Positions 7,002-14,588 of a stretch of 38,143 bases of DNA are shown one piece after another. The first letter of the stretch is position 1; every line of letters begins with the position of its first letter. The stretch covers positions 1 to 38,143 of the forward strand of contig NZ_AUIX01000047.1 in assembly GCF_000423925.1 (NCBI RefSeq), written 5' to 3'. The DNA comes from Butyrivibrio sp. VCD2006. Lineage in GTDB: Bacteria; Bacillota; Clostridia; Lachnospirales; Lachnospiraceae. The translations under genes were made by a program, and so were the position numbers. The notes below the pieces were generated by a model. It was not told the origin of the DNA, did not search any database, and was given only the letters and a program-made list of their open reading frames with translations.

Positions 7002-8316
7002 TAATTTTTCCTCCAAGGCAGAACAGAACCGAATGGAACGGCAGCAAAAACGCGATAATCAGATTGCGTTTATCGAGAACCAAAAGCATAACCTCAAAAA
7101 TATACAGTCTGAGTCCATTGAAGATATCAAGAAGAAACTTCAAATGATTGAAGACTATGATAATCAGATATCTGCGGTTAAAGCGGAATACAACCATGAA
7201 CAGGTATTTCATATGCTTGATGAGGCATGGGAGACCGGAGAGAAGATTGCTGAAGCAGCCAAGAAAGCAGCACCCAAGACACCCGAAGAACGCAAAGAAG
7301 AGCTTATCGAAGAAGCAACAGGAGCCACGAAGAGCGATGGACTTCTTGCGGATGTTGCGGATGAACTCGAGGATATCTCTGATGAAATGGAAGAGATGGA
7401 AGAATCCATTGAGGAGATGGAAGAGAACCCTGAAGAAATGGAAATTGATCAAAGCCTGGAGGCGCAGAATCTAACAGGACAGCAGATATCTGAAGAAATA
7501 ATGATCCACAGTGAAGCAAAGGAGGGCAAGGAGATGTCAACGATAAGAGACTCATTAAGTGGTAGTTATTATGATAAATCTGATTATGATTTCAGCGATT
7601 ATAATCAGAATGCAAGCTCTTTTTTATCGGGGCTAAATATAAATACCAGCACAAGTGCAACAAGTCCTTTTAGTGTTTCTGATTATGCTATGCTCCGAAA
7701 TGGCTCGTACAAAAAGCTTGTGAAAGCATACTATGCCAAGCAGAAAGCAGAAAATGCTGCTGCAGGTAAGGACTCGCATGCAAAGCTTAATTCCATGGCA
7801 AGTAATGCAGGCACATTGACGAAAGCTGCGCAGAATCTGATGAAGGACTCTCTTTGGCAAAAAAAGCAGAAGACTACTAAAAATGAGGAAACAGGTGAAG
7901 AGACAGTAACTGAAGAGTACGATTGGGATAGCATTGGCAAGGCTGTTAAGAGCTTTGTGGATAGTTACAACCGAACATTGGATGGTGCTGCAGAGTCAAA
8001 CACCAAAGATGTGCTACGTTCTGCTACATCGATGATTAAAACAACTGAAGTAAATGAGGATCTATTAAACAAGGTGGGCATAAGTGTAGGAGCCAATAAT
8101 AAGCTTGAGGTGGATGAGGATAAGCTTAAGAGTTCAGATATAAAAACACTAAAGACACTTTTCACTGGGTATAATTCGTTTGCGTCAAAGATGAGTGACA
8201 AAGGAATGGCGATTACTAACGCAGCAGCAAGAGTTGGTGGATCGTATAATAGCCAGGGAAGATATTCGGATGCACTTTCATCACTGCTACCACGGGCTGT
8301 TGATAAGAAGGAATAA
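6967..8316 (+). CDS. Coiled-coil protein fused to FliD-like C-terminal module
   Basis: The 449-residue frame has two unlike halves. Residues 1-185 are a charged coiled coil with an extremely acidic stretch of repeated EEMEE units (about 135-160). Residues 190-449 begin MSTIRDSLSGSYYD and contain SVSDYAMLRNGSYKKLVKAYYAKQ. They also contain a stretch resembling the C-terminal part of flagellar cap proteins: VKSFVDSYNRTLD, then LLNKVGISVGANNKLEVDEDKL and IKTLKTLFTGYNSFASKM. Codon 190 is an ATG (7534) preceded by AAAGGAGG (7518-7525 region), so the second half may also be made separately. There is no signal peptide. The flagellar-type link is inference from pattern. A terminator follows at 8371. 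Confidence 0.75.
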   Translation: MNINVQGLKLFNNFSSKAEQNRMERQQKRDNQIAFIENQKHNLKNIQSESIEDIKKKLQMIEDYDNQISAVKAEYNHEQVFHMLDEAWETGEKIAEAAKKAAPKTPEERKEELIEEATGATKSDGLLADVADELEDISDEMEEMEESIEEMEENPEEMEIDQSLEAQNLTGQQISEEIMIHSEAKEGKEMSTIRDSLSGSYYDKSDYDFSDYNQNASSFLSGLNINTSTSATSPFSVSDYAMLRNGSYKKLVKAYYAKQKAENAAAGKDSHAKLNSMASNAGTLTKAAQNLMKDSLWQKKQKTTKNEETGEETVTEEYDWDSIGKAVKSFVDSYNRTLDGAAESNTKDVLRSATSMIKTTEVNEDLLNKVGISVGANNKLEVDEDKLKSSDIKTLKTLFTGYNSFASKMSDKGMAITNAAARVGGSYNSQGRYSDALSSLLPRAVDKKE

Positions 8317-8370
8317 GATCATTGAACCGTATGGTGATCAGGAGGGTAGCTGTTAAATAATATATCAGAA

Positions 8371-8405
8371 GGCTGGGGTAAGTGACAGTTCCCCAGCTTT
8401 TTCTG
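8371..8405 (+). terminator. Rho-independent terminator
   Basis: GCTGGGG (8372-8378) pairs with CCCCAGC (8391-8397) across a 12-base loop and is followed by TTTTT. It closes the coiled-coil gene block. Confidence 0.85.
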
Positions 8406-8516
8406 TATTAATAAAAATATAGGCTGTTACGCATATATATCCATAAATGGCTATGGTCACAGGAAAATTCGTGGTACTTGTTATTAAAGGGAACTATACT
8501 GAAATTTTAGTAACTC

Positions 8517-8545
8517 TATTGGTGACTACTGCAAGCAGATATAAT
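8517..8545 (+). promoter_or_regulatory. Possible promoter of the XRE operon
   Basis: A perfect TATAAT stands at 8540-8545, with a poor -35 candidate (TATTGG, 8517-8522) at 17 bases. A near-palindrome, ACTGAAATTTTAGT, lies just upstream near 8499-8512 and could be an operator of the XRE protein. Confidence 0.4.
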
Positions 8546-8639
8546 CAAAAGTATATGTAATATTGACTATTATAAGGGGCGGATGTACGATATAAGTGTA
8601 AAAACCTATTACATGCAAACGATAGGAGGAACACTTTTA

Positions 8640-9017
8640 ATGATTGATATGAATATGATGATTGCAGGCAATATACTTAAGCTGCTTAAGAAACAGAATA
8701 AAAAACAGACAGATCTTGCAGAAGCACTTGGAACAAATAAGCAGACGGTGAATAAGATGCTGAATGGTGCACGCATGATTAATGCCATTGAACTTAAGTC
8801 TATAGCTGAATACCTTGGTGTAAGGATGGAGGAACTCACAAGGATTTCTCCTGAATATGGGGATACTGATATTGTCCATGCTTTTATGGGCAAAGTTCAG
8901 TCTGAAGAGGCAAGACAGGCACTGAAAATAGCTGATGAACTTTCAGATATGATTCTTTTCCACAAGAGAGTACGTGAAAATGGAAATGCCATGATGCAGC
9001 CTTGGGGGAATGACTAA
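8640..9017 (+). CDS. XRE-family helix-turn-helix regulator
   Basis: The start at 8640 follows TAGGAGGA by about 8 bases, giving 125 residues; an open frame upstream to 8583 lacks a ribosome site. A Cro/CI-type HTH fills about residues 5-65, with TDLAEALGTNKQTVNKMLNGAR as helices 2-3 and YLGVRMEEL closing the domain. The remainder is helical. Its stop codon overlaps the start of the ImmA/IrrE gene by one base (TAATG), implying coupled translation. It probably represses its own operon and is the target or partner of the protease that follows. Confidence 0.88.
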   Translation: MIDMNMMIAGNILKLLKKQNKKQTDLAEALGTNKQTVNKMLNGARMINAIELKSIAEYLGVRMEELTRISPEYGDTDIVHAFMGKVQSEEARQALKIADELSDMILFHKRVRENGNAMMQPWGND

Positions 9018-9838
9018 TGGGGAATATATTAGAAGAAAGCCTGTTTGGCAAGCAGCCTAAACAGTTTGAGAGCATAAATGCTTTGGCAAAAGCTTTTTCT
9101 GTAAATTATTGTGGAAGCACGATTATCCGTGATTCCATATTTAGCATTGCTGAAAACTATGCCAGAAAAAGGGAATTAACGCTGGAAGTGCTCAGATATC
9201 CTTTTAAGGATGATGAATTATGGGCATTTACCTTTGTAAAAAAAGGAACAATATTTCTTTGCGTCAATTCCGGCTTGGCTCTTTGTAAACAGATATTTGC
9301 TGTTGCTCATGAGCTGTACCACATTCACTGCTATGCTGAAGATATAGACCCTAGTACCATAGCAAGCGGCTCATTATTGGATTCAAAAACTGCGGATGAT
9401 ACTGCGAAATCTCAGGAGGATCTTGAGGCAAACGCTTTTGCTGGATTACTTCTAATGCCTGACGGAATATTGGATGAGCAGATCAAGCTATATGGTATTG
9501 CTGCGGATAAGATATCTGTTGATGATGTCCTTATCTTGATGGAATTGTTTGCACTTCCGTACAAGGCGGTGGTACTGAGGCTTGTTGAGAACCATGATAT
9601 GTCAAATAGTAAAGCCAAAGAACTACTGGAATGTGACGCTGATTATGTTTCAGAAAGAATTAAACTTACGGGTAAAGCTTTAAAATGGCAACAAAATAGT
9701 AAGGACCTTTCATATCTTGGAAGTCTCCTTGATGATATGGAGTACAACAAAGAACAGGAACTTCTGACCGAAAGCCGTGAGAAATCGGATATGGAGTATT
9801 TGGAAAAAATCAGAAAGGGCTTTCTCGCGGAAGGCTAA
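9017..9838 (+). CDS. ImmA/IrrE-family zinc metalloprotease
   Basis: The 273-residue cytoplasmic protein has the gluzincin motif H98-E99-L-Y-H102 in FAVAHELYHIHCY and the downstream Glu ligand E137 in LEANAFAGLLLMP, both hallmarks of ImmA/IrrE (COG2856). Members cleave or inactivate XRE repressors, which fits the overlapping XRE gene upstream. The C-terminal 100 residues are helical and may sense the signal. It starts in the TAATG overlap, and the next gene begins 14 bases after its stop, so the three genes form one operon. Confidence 0.9.
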   Translation: MGNILEESLFGKQPKQFESINALAKAFSVNYCGSTIIRDSIFSIAENYARKRELTLEVLRYPFKDDELWAFTFVKKGTIFLCVNSGLALCKQIFAVAHELYHIHCYAEDIDPSTIASGSLLDSKTADDTAKSQEDLEANAFAGLLLMPDGILDEQIKLYGIAADKISVDDVLILMELFALPYKAVVLRLVENHDMSNSKAKELLECDADYVSERIKLTGKALKWQQNSKDLSYLGSLLDDMEYNKEQELLTESREKSDMEYLEKIRKGFLAEG

Positions 9839-9852
9839 GAGGTGGGCATTTG

Positions 9853-10662
9853 ATGAAAGAGAAATATGCTCTTCTTGATACTGATTTTATTTCCAAGACG
9901 CATTTGATCCGTAAGGATGAAGAGAATAAGCTGATTGATCGTATAACGGAGATGCCGGGGTATCGCTTCTATTGTCATGAACAGATAAAAACAGAACTCC
10001 AAAGACATAATATTGCAGGCTCTCCTGAGTGGCTTGAGAAAAAGATATCATCTGGAGTGGTTCATTGTATTACGGACGAAGAGATTGTTGATGAACTAAA
10101 GGCTATATACTCGGATTCAGCAGTGGCTATGTATTCTAACATGTTGAAAAATGGGTGTGAGGCATATAGAAGCGGATATTTTGAAGAACAGTTTAAGAGA
10201 ATTCAGGGTGTCAATTATTCTAAGACTACAAAAGAACAGTTTTTGAAGGAGCTTTCGGAAGACTGTGACGATATAGGACCAGGTAATAATCTTGGAGAGC
10301 TTAAAAGCTATGTCCTTCTTCAGATGCTTAGTACAAAGCTTGGCGAGCAGATATATGTCTTTTGTTCGGATGATAGAAATGCTCGGAATGGCATAGTAAG
10401 TCTTGGAGGTGCAAGGTGCATCAGTGTCTTATCATCGTTTATGCGGCTTAATGTGGATGCTAACATGACAAGAGAAGAGGCGCAGCCGTATTTGGACTCG
10501 TATCTTGAAGAAAGCCGGAAGAACAAACAGACCACTTTTAGGGTTCATGACACATCAAAAGAAATGCGATATTGCAGAGTGCCTTGCGAACAGGTCATTG
10601 ATGAAATGTATGCCGGTAAATTTGATGTGCTGCTGAATGGTAATCTAAGATATAAGGAATAG
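9853..10662 (+). CDS. PIN-like nuclease domain protein
   Basis: The protein (269 residues from ATG 9853, or one more from TTG 9850; GAGGTGG at about 9839-9845 serves either) opens with YALLDTDFISK, the first acidic motif of PIN-fold ribonucleases (D9, D11). Further acidic residues appear in IKTEL, in GELKSYVLL and in FCSDDRNAR, in the order expected for a PIN active site. It is the last gene of the XRE-ImmA/IrrE operon. By analogy with XRE/COG2856 modules it is the likely effector (RNA cleavage) held in check by the first two products. The PIN assignment rests on motif order only, and it is longer than the usual 130-150 residue PIN toxin. Confidence 0.7.
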   Translation: MKEKYALLDTDFISKTHLIRKDEENKLIDRITEMPGYRFYCHEQIKTELQRHNIAGSPEWLEKKISSGVVHCITDEEIVDELKAIYSDSAVAMYSNMLKNGCEAYRSGYFEEQFKRIQGVNYSKTTKEQFLKELSEDCDDIGPGNNLGELKSYVLLQMLSTKLGEQIYVFCSDDRNARNGIVSLGGARCISVLSSFMRLNVDANMTREEAQPYLDSYLEESRKNKQTTFRVHDTSKEMRYCRVPCEQVIDEMYAGKFDVLLNGNLRYKE

Positions 10663-10729
10663 GATTATATAAAAAAATGAAGGGCAGTGTTCTGCACGAT
10701 AACAAGTATTTGATGTTGTGATATCATAG

Positions 10730-10768
10730 AAGCATGTGTTTTGGTAATGAAAATGCATGCTTTTTTGC
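10730..10768 (+). terminator. Rho-independent terminator
   Basis: AAGCATG (10730-10736) pairs with CATGCTT (10756-10762). The stem extends inward through two G/U pairs to TTTT/AAAA, about 13 bp in all, followed by a T tract. It ends the XRE-ImmA-PIN operon. Confidence 0.8.
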
Positions 10769-10850
10769 GCATTAAAAGATTATCGTGTGAAAATGATGTT
10801 AAAACACGCCTTTGGAATATGACACAAAAGATGTTATTAGGTGAGGAGCT

Positions 10851-11021
10851 ATGGAACAGATTCTTATTGTTGAGGACGATATAACTTTAAATCAGGGGCT
10901 ATGTAAGGCTTTAAAAGAAAATGACAGGCAGATTGTGTCTTGTGAGAGCATAAGTGAAGCAAAAGAACAGCTGTCTCTTGGTACAGTTTCTTTTGTACTT
11001 TTGGATATCAAAAGAGCATGA
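10851..11021 (+). pseudogene. Truncated OmpR-type response regulator
   Basis: An ATG with GTGAGGAG upstream opens a receiver domain: MEQILIVEDDITLNQGL with the acidic pair, helix 1, strand 2, and FVLLDI with the phospho-acceptor D52. Immediately after codon 53 the homology stops, and the frame runs four codons later into TGA. The break point, 11009/11010, is exactly where the sequence becomes a copy of the inside of the lipoprotein gene at 28146. Loss of the rest of the receiver and the whole DNA-binding domain means it cannot act as a regulator. Confidence 0.85.
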
Positions 11022-11152
11022 ATTACCGGATGCGGATTCCGGTCTGATCAAGAATAGTGATGACTGGGTTAAGGAACTTGATATAAAAATGGCTGGGAAT
11101 AAGGTTTATCGGCTTGGCTAGCTCTGGGGACAGGATCCGGAATACAATGATG
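11010..11152 (+). pseudogene. Displaced internal fragment of the 28146 lipoprotein gene
   Basis: These 143 bases match 28283-28425 without gaps, with 7 differences counted by eye (about 95 percent). The fragment corresponds to about residues 47-93 of that solute-binding lipoprotein (EHELPDADSGLI onward). It has no start codon, and a substitution creates an in-frame TAG in the segment equivalent to YRLAQLWGQD. Homology ends abruptly on both sides, so this is a recombination scar rather than a gene. Confidence 0.9.
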
Positions 11153-11197
11153 TAAGTCTTACCTGTAATTAGTGTCAGTGTTGGAGAGGAAAAGTAT

Positions 11198-12730
11198 ATG
11201 GGAGAGCAGAGTTTGGGAAGAGTCAAGTCAGCGACAAGGAATATCATGTTCGGGTATGTTGGGCAGGTTGCGACCATGCTCATGAGCTTTGTGCTGCGCA
11301 AAATTTTTATCCTGTACCTTGCTGACACTCTTCTGGGAATCAACAGCACATATACAAATGTTTTGTCAATCCTTAACATGGCGGAGCTTGGCATTGGAAC
11401 GGCGCTGAACTTCAGCCTCTACGGGCCTGTTGCCCGCGGCGAAAAAGAGAAGATCAAGTCCTACATGCAGCTGTACCGGAAGGCATATTTTGTCATCGCC
11501 ATGGTTGTCGCAGGAATCGGTCTTGCGCTTGCGCCATTCATCAAATATCTCGTTAAGAACCCCGGAGTATCTTCGAGGGATCTGGTTCTTTTTTATCTTA
11601 TCTTCCTGTTTAACACAGTCAGCAGCTACTTTGTGGCATATAAATACAGCCTGGTAAATGCTGAACAGAAGAACTATATTCAGTCAAACATCATCACAAT
11701 TACCAAGATAATAACGGTCTTCTGTCAGATTATCGTTCTTGTCATTACCAGGAATTTCTATTTCTTTTTGATAACGGATGCGATTATTCAGCTCATTCAG
11801 AAAATTTTTGTGTATAGATATCTCGACAATCTTTATCCGTATCTCAGAGAAAAGAACGTTCAAAAGCTATCGAAAGAAGAGAGCAACGAGATCTGGAAAA
11901 AGACAAAGGCACTCGTTTATCACAAAGTTGGCGATGTGGCGAGACTTCAGACCGACATTCTTATCATATCTTCACTTGTGGAAGTAAGAATGGCAGGAGT
12001 TGTTGACAACTACAATCTTGTTATCAGCTCGGTTTCCAATTTCGTCAACATCATTTTCAATTCTGTTATTTCAAGCTTCGGAAACCTCATAGCGACTGAA
12101 TCCAAAGACAAGCAGTACAGTATGTTCAAGGTCTACAGGTTTTTTGCTTCCTGGGTTTACGGGTTTTCCTGTGTGGTCTTCATGGTTCTTTTGACACCGC
12201 TTATAAGGCTGTGGCTTGGAGATAAGTGGATTCTTCCTGCTGCGGCAGTTTACTGTATCCTGATTGACTATTATTTCAAGGGCGACAGGATTGTGCTGAG
12301 TAACTACAAGACTGCAGCAGGCGTATTTGAGCCGGACAAATATCTTGCACTTATCCAGGGAGCGGTCAATCTGGTGCTGTCAATCTGGCTTGTGCAGACA
12401 CCTCTCGGGATTACCGGCGTCTACATCGGAACCATTGTTTCCGGACTTATTGCGAATATTACAAAGCCTATCATTATTTACAGAGCCTGCTTTGACAGGA
12501 ACGCTGTCAGCTACTTTCTGGATACTGCGAAATATCTTTTGAGCCTTGTTGCGGTAATGGTTTCATGCCATTATATCAGTAAGTTCATGCTTGCAAACCT
12601 CACCATTCCGGGATTTATCCTGATGGCGCTGATCATTACGGTGATCTTCAATGGAGTTTATTTCATATTGTACGGCAGGAGCGAAGAGTTTAAGTATTTA
12701 TTTGAGAAACTCCGGAATTGGAAGAAGTGA
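11198..12730 (+). CDS. Polysaccharide/oligosaccharide flippase (Wzx-like)
   Basis: The 510-residue integral membrane protein has about 12-14 hydrophobic segments and the family's typical opening, an amphipathic start followed by NIMFGYVGQVATMLMSFVLR and the loop GINSTYTNVLSILNMAELGIG. It belongs to the MATE/MVF flippase group that moves lipid-linked sugar units across the membrane for capsule or exopolysaccharide. The start at 11198 has GAGAGGA upstream. No glycosyltransferase genes are nearby, so it is an orphan. Its codons are clearly richer in G and C at third positions than the flanking genes, which together with the scar just upstream suggests separate acquisition. Confidence 0.85.
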   Translation: MGEQSLGRVKSATRNIMFGYVGQVATMLMSFVLRKIFILYLADTLLGINSTYTNVLSILNMAELGIGTALNFSLYGPVARGEKEKIKSYMQLYRKAYFVIAMVVAGIGLALAPFIKYLVKNPGVSSRDLVLFYLIFLFNTVSSYFVAYKYSLVNAEQKNYIQSNIITITKIITVFCQIIVLVITRNFYFFLITDAIIQLIQKIFVYRYLDNLYPYLREKNVQKLSKEESNEIWKKTKALVYHKVGDVARLQTDILIISSLVEVRMAGVVDNYNLVISSVSNFVNIIFNSVISSFGNLIATESKDKQYSMFKVYRFFASWVYGFSCVVFMVLLTPLIRLWLGDKWILPAAAVYCILIDYYFKGDRIVLSNYKTAAGVFEPDKYLALIQGAVNLVLSIWLVQTPLGITGVYIGTIVSGLIANITKPIIIYRACFDRNAVSYFLDTAKYLLSLVAVMVSCHYISKFMLANLTIPGFILMALIITVIFNGVYFILYGRSEEFKYLFEKLRNWKK

Positions 12731-12776
12731 GGCAATGAATAATTAGAAATATGCGTATGTAATATGGAGAATGATC

Positions 12777-12957
12777 ATGGGTATATGTGAGGAAATATTA
12801 CAGGAAGCGATAAAAGACCTGGACGATATCATGAATGTGTCGCCAAAGAGTGCAGATTGGGGACAAGGAATATGGCAGAAAGGGTGGCATGCTTAAACTA
12901 ACGTTTGAAGAGGACTGCTTGATGTTTAATGGTATCACCTGTAAAAGAATAGGTTAG
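12777..12957 (+). other. Two tiny frames in the flippase-GNAT gap, possible gene remnant
   Basis: A 39-codon frame at 12777-12896 (MGICEEILQEAIKDLDDIMN...) overlaps a 22-codon frame at 12889-12957. Neither has a convincing ribosome site. They may be pieces of one decayed small gene, and I assign no function. Confidence 0.2.
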
Positions 12958-12968
12958 GCAAAATAAAG

Positions 12969-13421
12969 ATGAAAGAACGAATTATAGATGATGAAATAAG
13001 ACTGATTCCATATTACAGAAATGATGAGGTATCACTTCCCTGGTATCAGGACCTTGATGTATGTAAACAGGTTGACAACAGGGATGAACCATATGATCTG
13101 GAGCTTTTGCATTGTATGTATGATTATCTCTGCGCGCATGGAGATTGTTACTACATAGAGTACAAGGGCACTCTGGTTGGTGATGTCTCTCTAAGAGATA
13201 ATGCGGAAGTTGCCATTGTGGTATGTAAGGAATATCAGAATCAGCATATTGGAAGACGTTGCATTCAGGATATGCTGAGATTGGCGAAAGAAAAAGGCAT
13301 GCAGACAGTCAAGGCTAATATCTATTCCTTTAATACACAGAGTCAGTGCATGTTTGAATCGATAGGATTTAAGAAAACAGATGAAGAGTGGTATGAATTT
13401 AAGGTATATGCTGATGATTAA
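12969..13421 (+). CDS. GNAT-family N-acetyltransferase
   Basis: The 150-residue protein has the GNAT fold. Its central strands are in YYIEYKGTLVGDVSLRDNAEVAIVV, motif A with the acetyl-CoA loop is KEYQNQHIGRRCIQDML (about 88-104), and the C-terminal motif B is NTQSQCMFESIGFKK. The acceptor substrate is unknown. It overlaps the next acetyltransferase gene by 8 bases, and three GNAT genes follow each other here, apparently as one transcript ending at 14412. The ribosome site is weak. Confidence 0.85.
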   Translation: MKERIIDDEIRLIPYYRNDEVSLPWYQDLDVCKQVDNRDEPYDLELLHCMYDYLCAHGDCYYIEYKGTLVGDVSLRDNAEVAIVVCKEYQNQHIGRRCIQDMLRLAKEKGMQTVKANIYSFNTQSQCMFESIGFKKTDEEWYEFKVYADD

Positions 13422-13908
13422 AAGAATAGAACCTAAGGTTTATGATTATATCCTTAAATTAAATGAAGAAAATGTCGATGTCCTGATACCTACGGACAGA
13501 GAAGAACTGGAATACCTTGCAGAAAAAGCAGTGCTCTTTCATGTTATCTACGTAGATGAGAATCCTGCCGGCTTTATCATTGCTTTACGAGAAGGACTTA
13601 AGGACTATGATTTCAGGAGCTATAGATGGTTTGAAGAGCGGTATCCAAGATTTCTTTATATAGACCGAGTTGTTGTTGATAAAAAATACTGGAAAAGAGG
13701 TTTTGGGCGAAAGCTCTATCAATGTGCATTTGATTATGCAAGAGAAAAAGACATAGAGATAGTGGCAGCTGCGATTACAACTGTTCCATATAATGAAGAA
13801 AGTATGGCTTTTCACGCAAAAATGGAATTCCATGAAATAGGCGAACAACTTATTCGTGGAGGCACTGTCAGAATATCACAACAAGTTAAGGATTTTAGAA
13901 TTGTGTAA
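13414..13908 (+). CDS. GNAT-family N-acetyltransferase
   Basis: The start is placed at 13414 (MIKRIEPKVYDYIL), overlapping the previous stop by 8 bases; 13408 is possible and the frame is open back to 13381. The product of about 164 residues shows FHVIYVDENPAGFIIAL, the strand YIDRVVVDKKYWKRGFGRKLY with the acetyl-CoA-binding loop RGFGR, and the C-terminal SMAFHAKMEFHEIGE. The pattern resembles uncharacterised GNAT proteins acting on small molecules. Its ribosome site (AAGG at 13401-13404) lies inside the preceding gene, implying coupled translation. Confidence 0.82.
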   Translation: MIKRIEPKVYDYILKLNEENVDVLIPTDREELEYLAEKAVLFHVIYVDENPAGFIIALREGLKDYDFRSYRWFEERYPRFLYIDRVVVDKKYWKRGFGRKLYQCAFDYAREKDIEIVAAAITTVPYNEESMAFHAKMEFHEIGEQLIRGGTVRISQQVKDFRIV

Positions 13909-13921
13909 GGGAGATTATGGC

Positions 13922-14398
13922 ATGGGAATCATAATAAAAGCGATGGAAACAGACAGTGAGAAAAAGGGTAAAGCATATGTGCATTGGAAATCCTGGCACG
14001 AGGCCTATGAAAATATTGTAAGCAAAGACTATTTGAACAAGCTCACGCTGGAGAAGTGTGAGGAATGGGCTTTTCAGTGGCCTGAGAATACATATGTTGC
14101 TTTGGATGGGGATAAGGTTGTTGGATTTGTCTGCTACTTTGGAAAAGGCAAAGATGCTCTGGGAGTTGGAGAAATTAACGCTATCTATGTTTTATCAGAT
14201 TATTATGGCACCGGAGTTTCTAAGAAACTCATGGATGTAGGTCTTGAACACCTGAAAGACTATCATACAAAAGAGCTGTGGGTACTTAAGGACAATCCTC
14301 GAGCTATCAGCTTTTATAAGAAATATGGTTTTAAAGAGGATGGGACACAAAAAGAGATTAAGAGTCTTGGTGCTACAGAAATAAGAATGGTTAAATAG
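13922..14398 (+). CDS. GNAT-family N-acetyltransferase
   Basis: The start at 13922 is supported by AAGGGAG at about 13907-13913, giving 158 residues (the frame is open to 13856). The protein has an N-terminal WKSWHEAYENIVSKDYLNKLT segment, the strand EINAIYVLSDYYGTGVSKKLM with its acetyl-CoA loop, and motif B in NPRAISFYKKYGFKEDG. This is the common RimI-like single-domain GNAT arrangement; the substrate is unknown. It is the last of three tandem GNAT genes and is followed by a terminator. Confidence 0.87.
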   Translation: MGIIIKAMETDSEKKGKAYVHWKSWHEAYENIVSKDYLNKLTLEKCEEWAFQWPENTYVALDGDKVVGFVCYFGKGKDALGVGEINAIYVLSDYYGTGVSKKLMDVGLEHLKDYHTKELWVLKDNPRAISFYKKYGFKEDGTQKEIKSLGATEIRMVK

Positions 14399-14411
14399 TT
14401 ATATGATGATG

Positions 14412-14446
14412 GGTACCGGTGTTTTAGCGGTACCTTATTTTTCTTT
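14412..14446 (+). terminator. Rho-independent terminator, GGTACC type
   Basis: GGTACCG (14412-14418) pairs with CGGTACC (14428-14434) across GTGTTTTAG and is followed by TTATTTTTCTTT. A near-identical 26-base hairpin stands at 32620-32645. Confidence 0.85.
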
Positions 14447-14480
14447 CACATGCGAAATCTTATTTCATAGTGCAGATGTA

Positions 14481-14545
14481 AATTATTACAATCTGGGCGT
14501 TAATTATTACAATTACCATTTTCAAGCGTATATGGATGCTATAAT
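14481..14545 (+). promoter_or_regulatory. Promoter with paired direct repeats, likely LytTR sites
   Basis: AATTATTACAAT occurs at 14481-14492 and again at 14502-14513, start to start exactly 21 bp, so both face the same side of the helix. A perfect TATAAT lies at 14540-14545, with only a poor -35 (CATTTT at 14517-14522). Two in-phase direct repeats just upstream of a weak -35 are the known arrangement for LytTR activators, and the gene downstream encodes one, so autoactivation is likely. Confidence 0.65.
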
Positions 14546-14588
14546 TTCCTTGTGCATATGAGAGTACATTTGACCTAAGGGAGAGGTA

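Noticed and set aside
7304..7555. Several long minus-strand frames under the acidic coiled-coil gene
   Set aside because: They are complement shadows of Glu-rich codons and have no ribosome sites.
11023..11394. Minus-strand frame over the scar and flippase start (and its counterpart at 28296-28541)
   Set aside because: Both are antisense shadows of the duplicated lipoprotein segment; their similarity is explained by the duplication.
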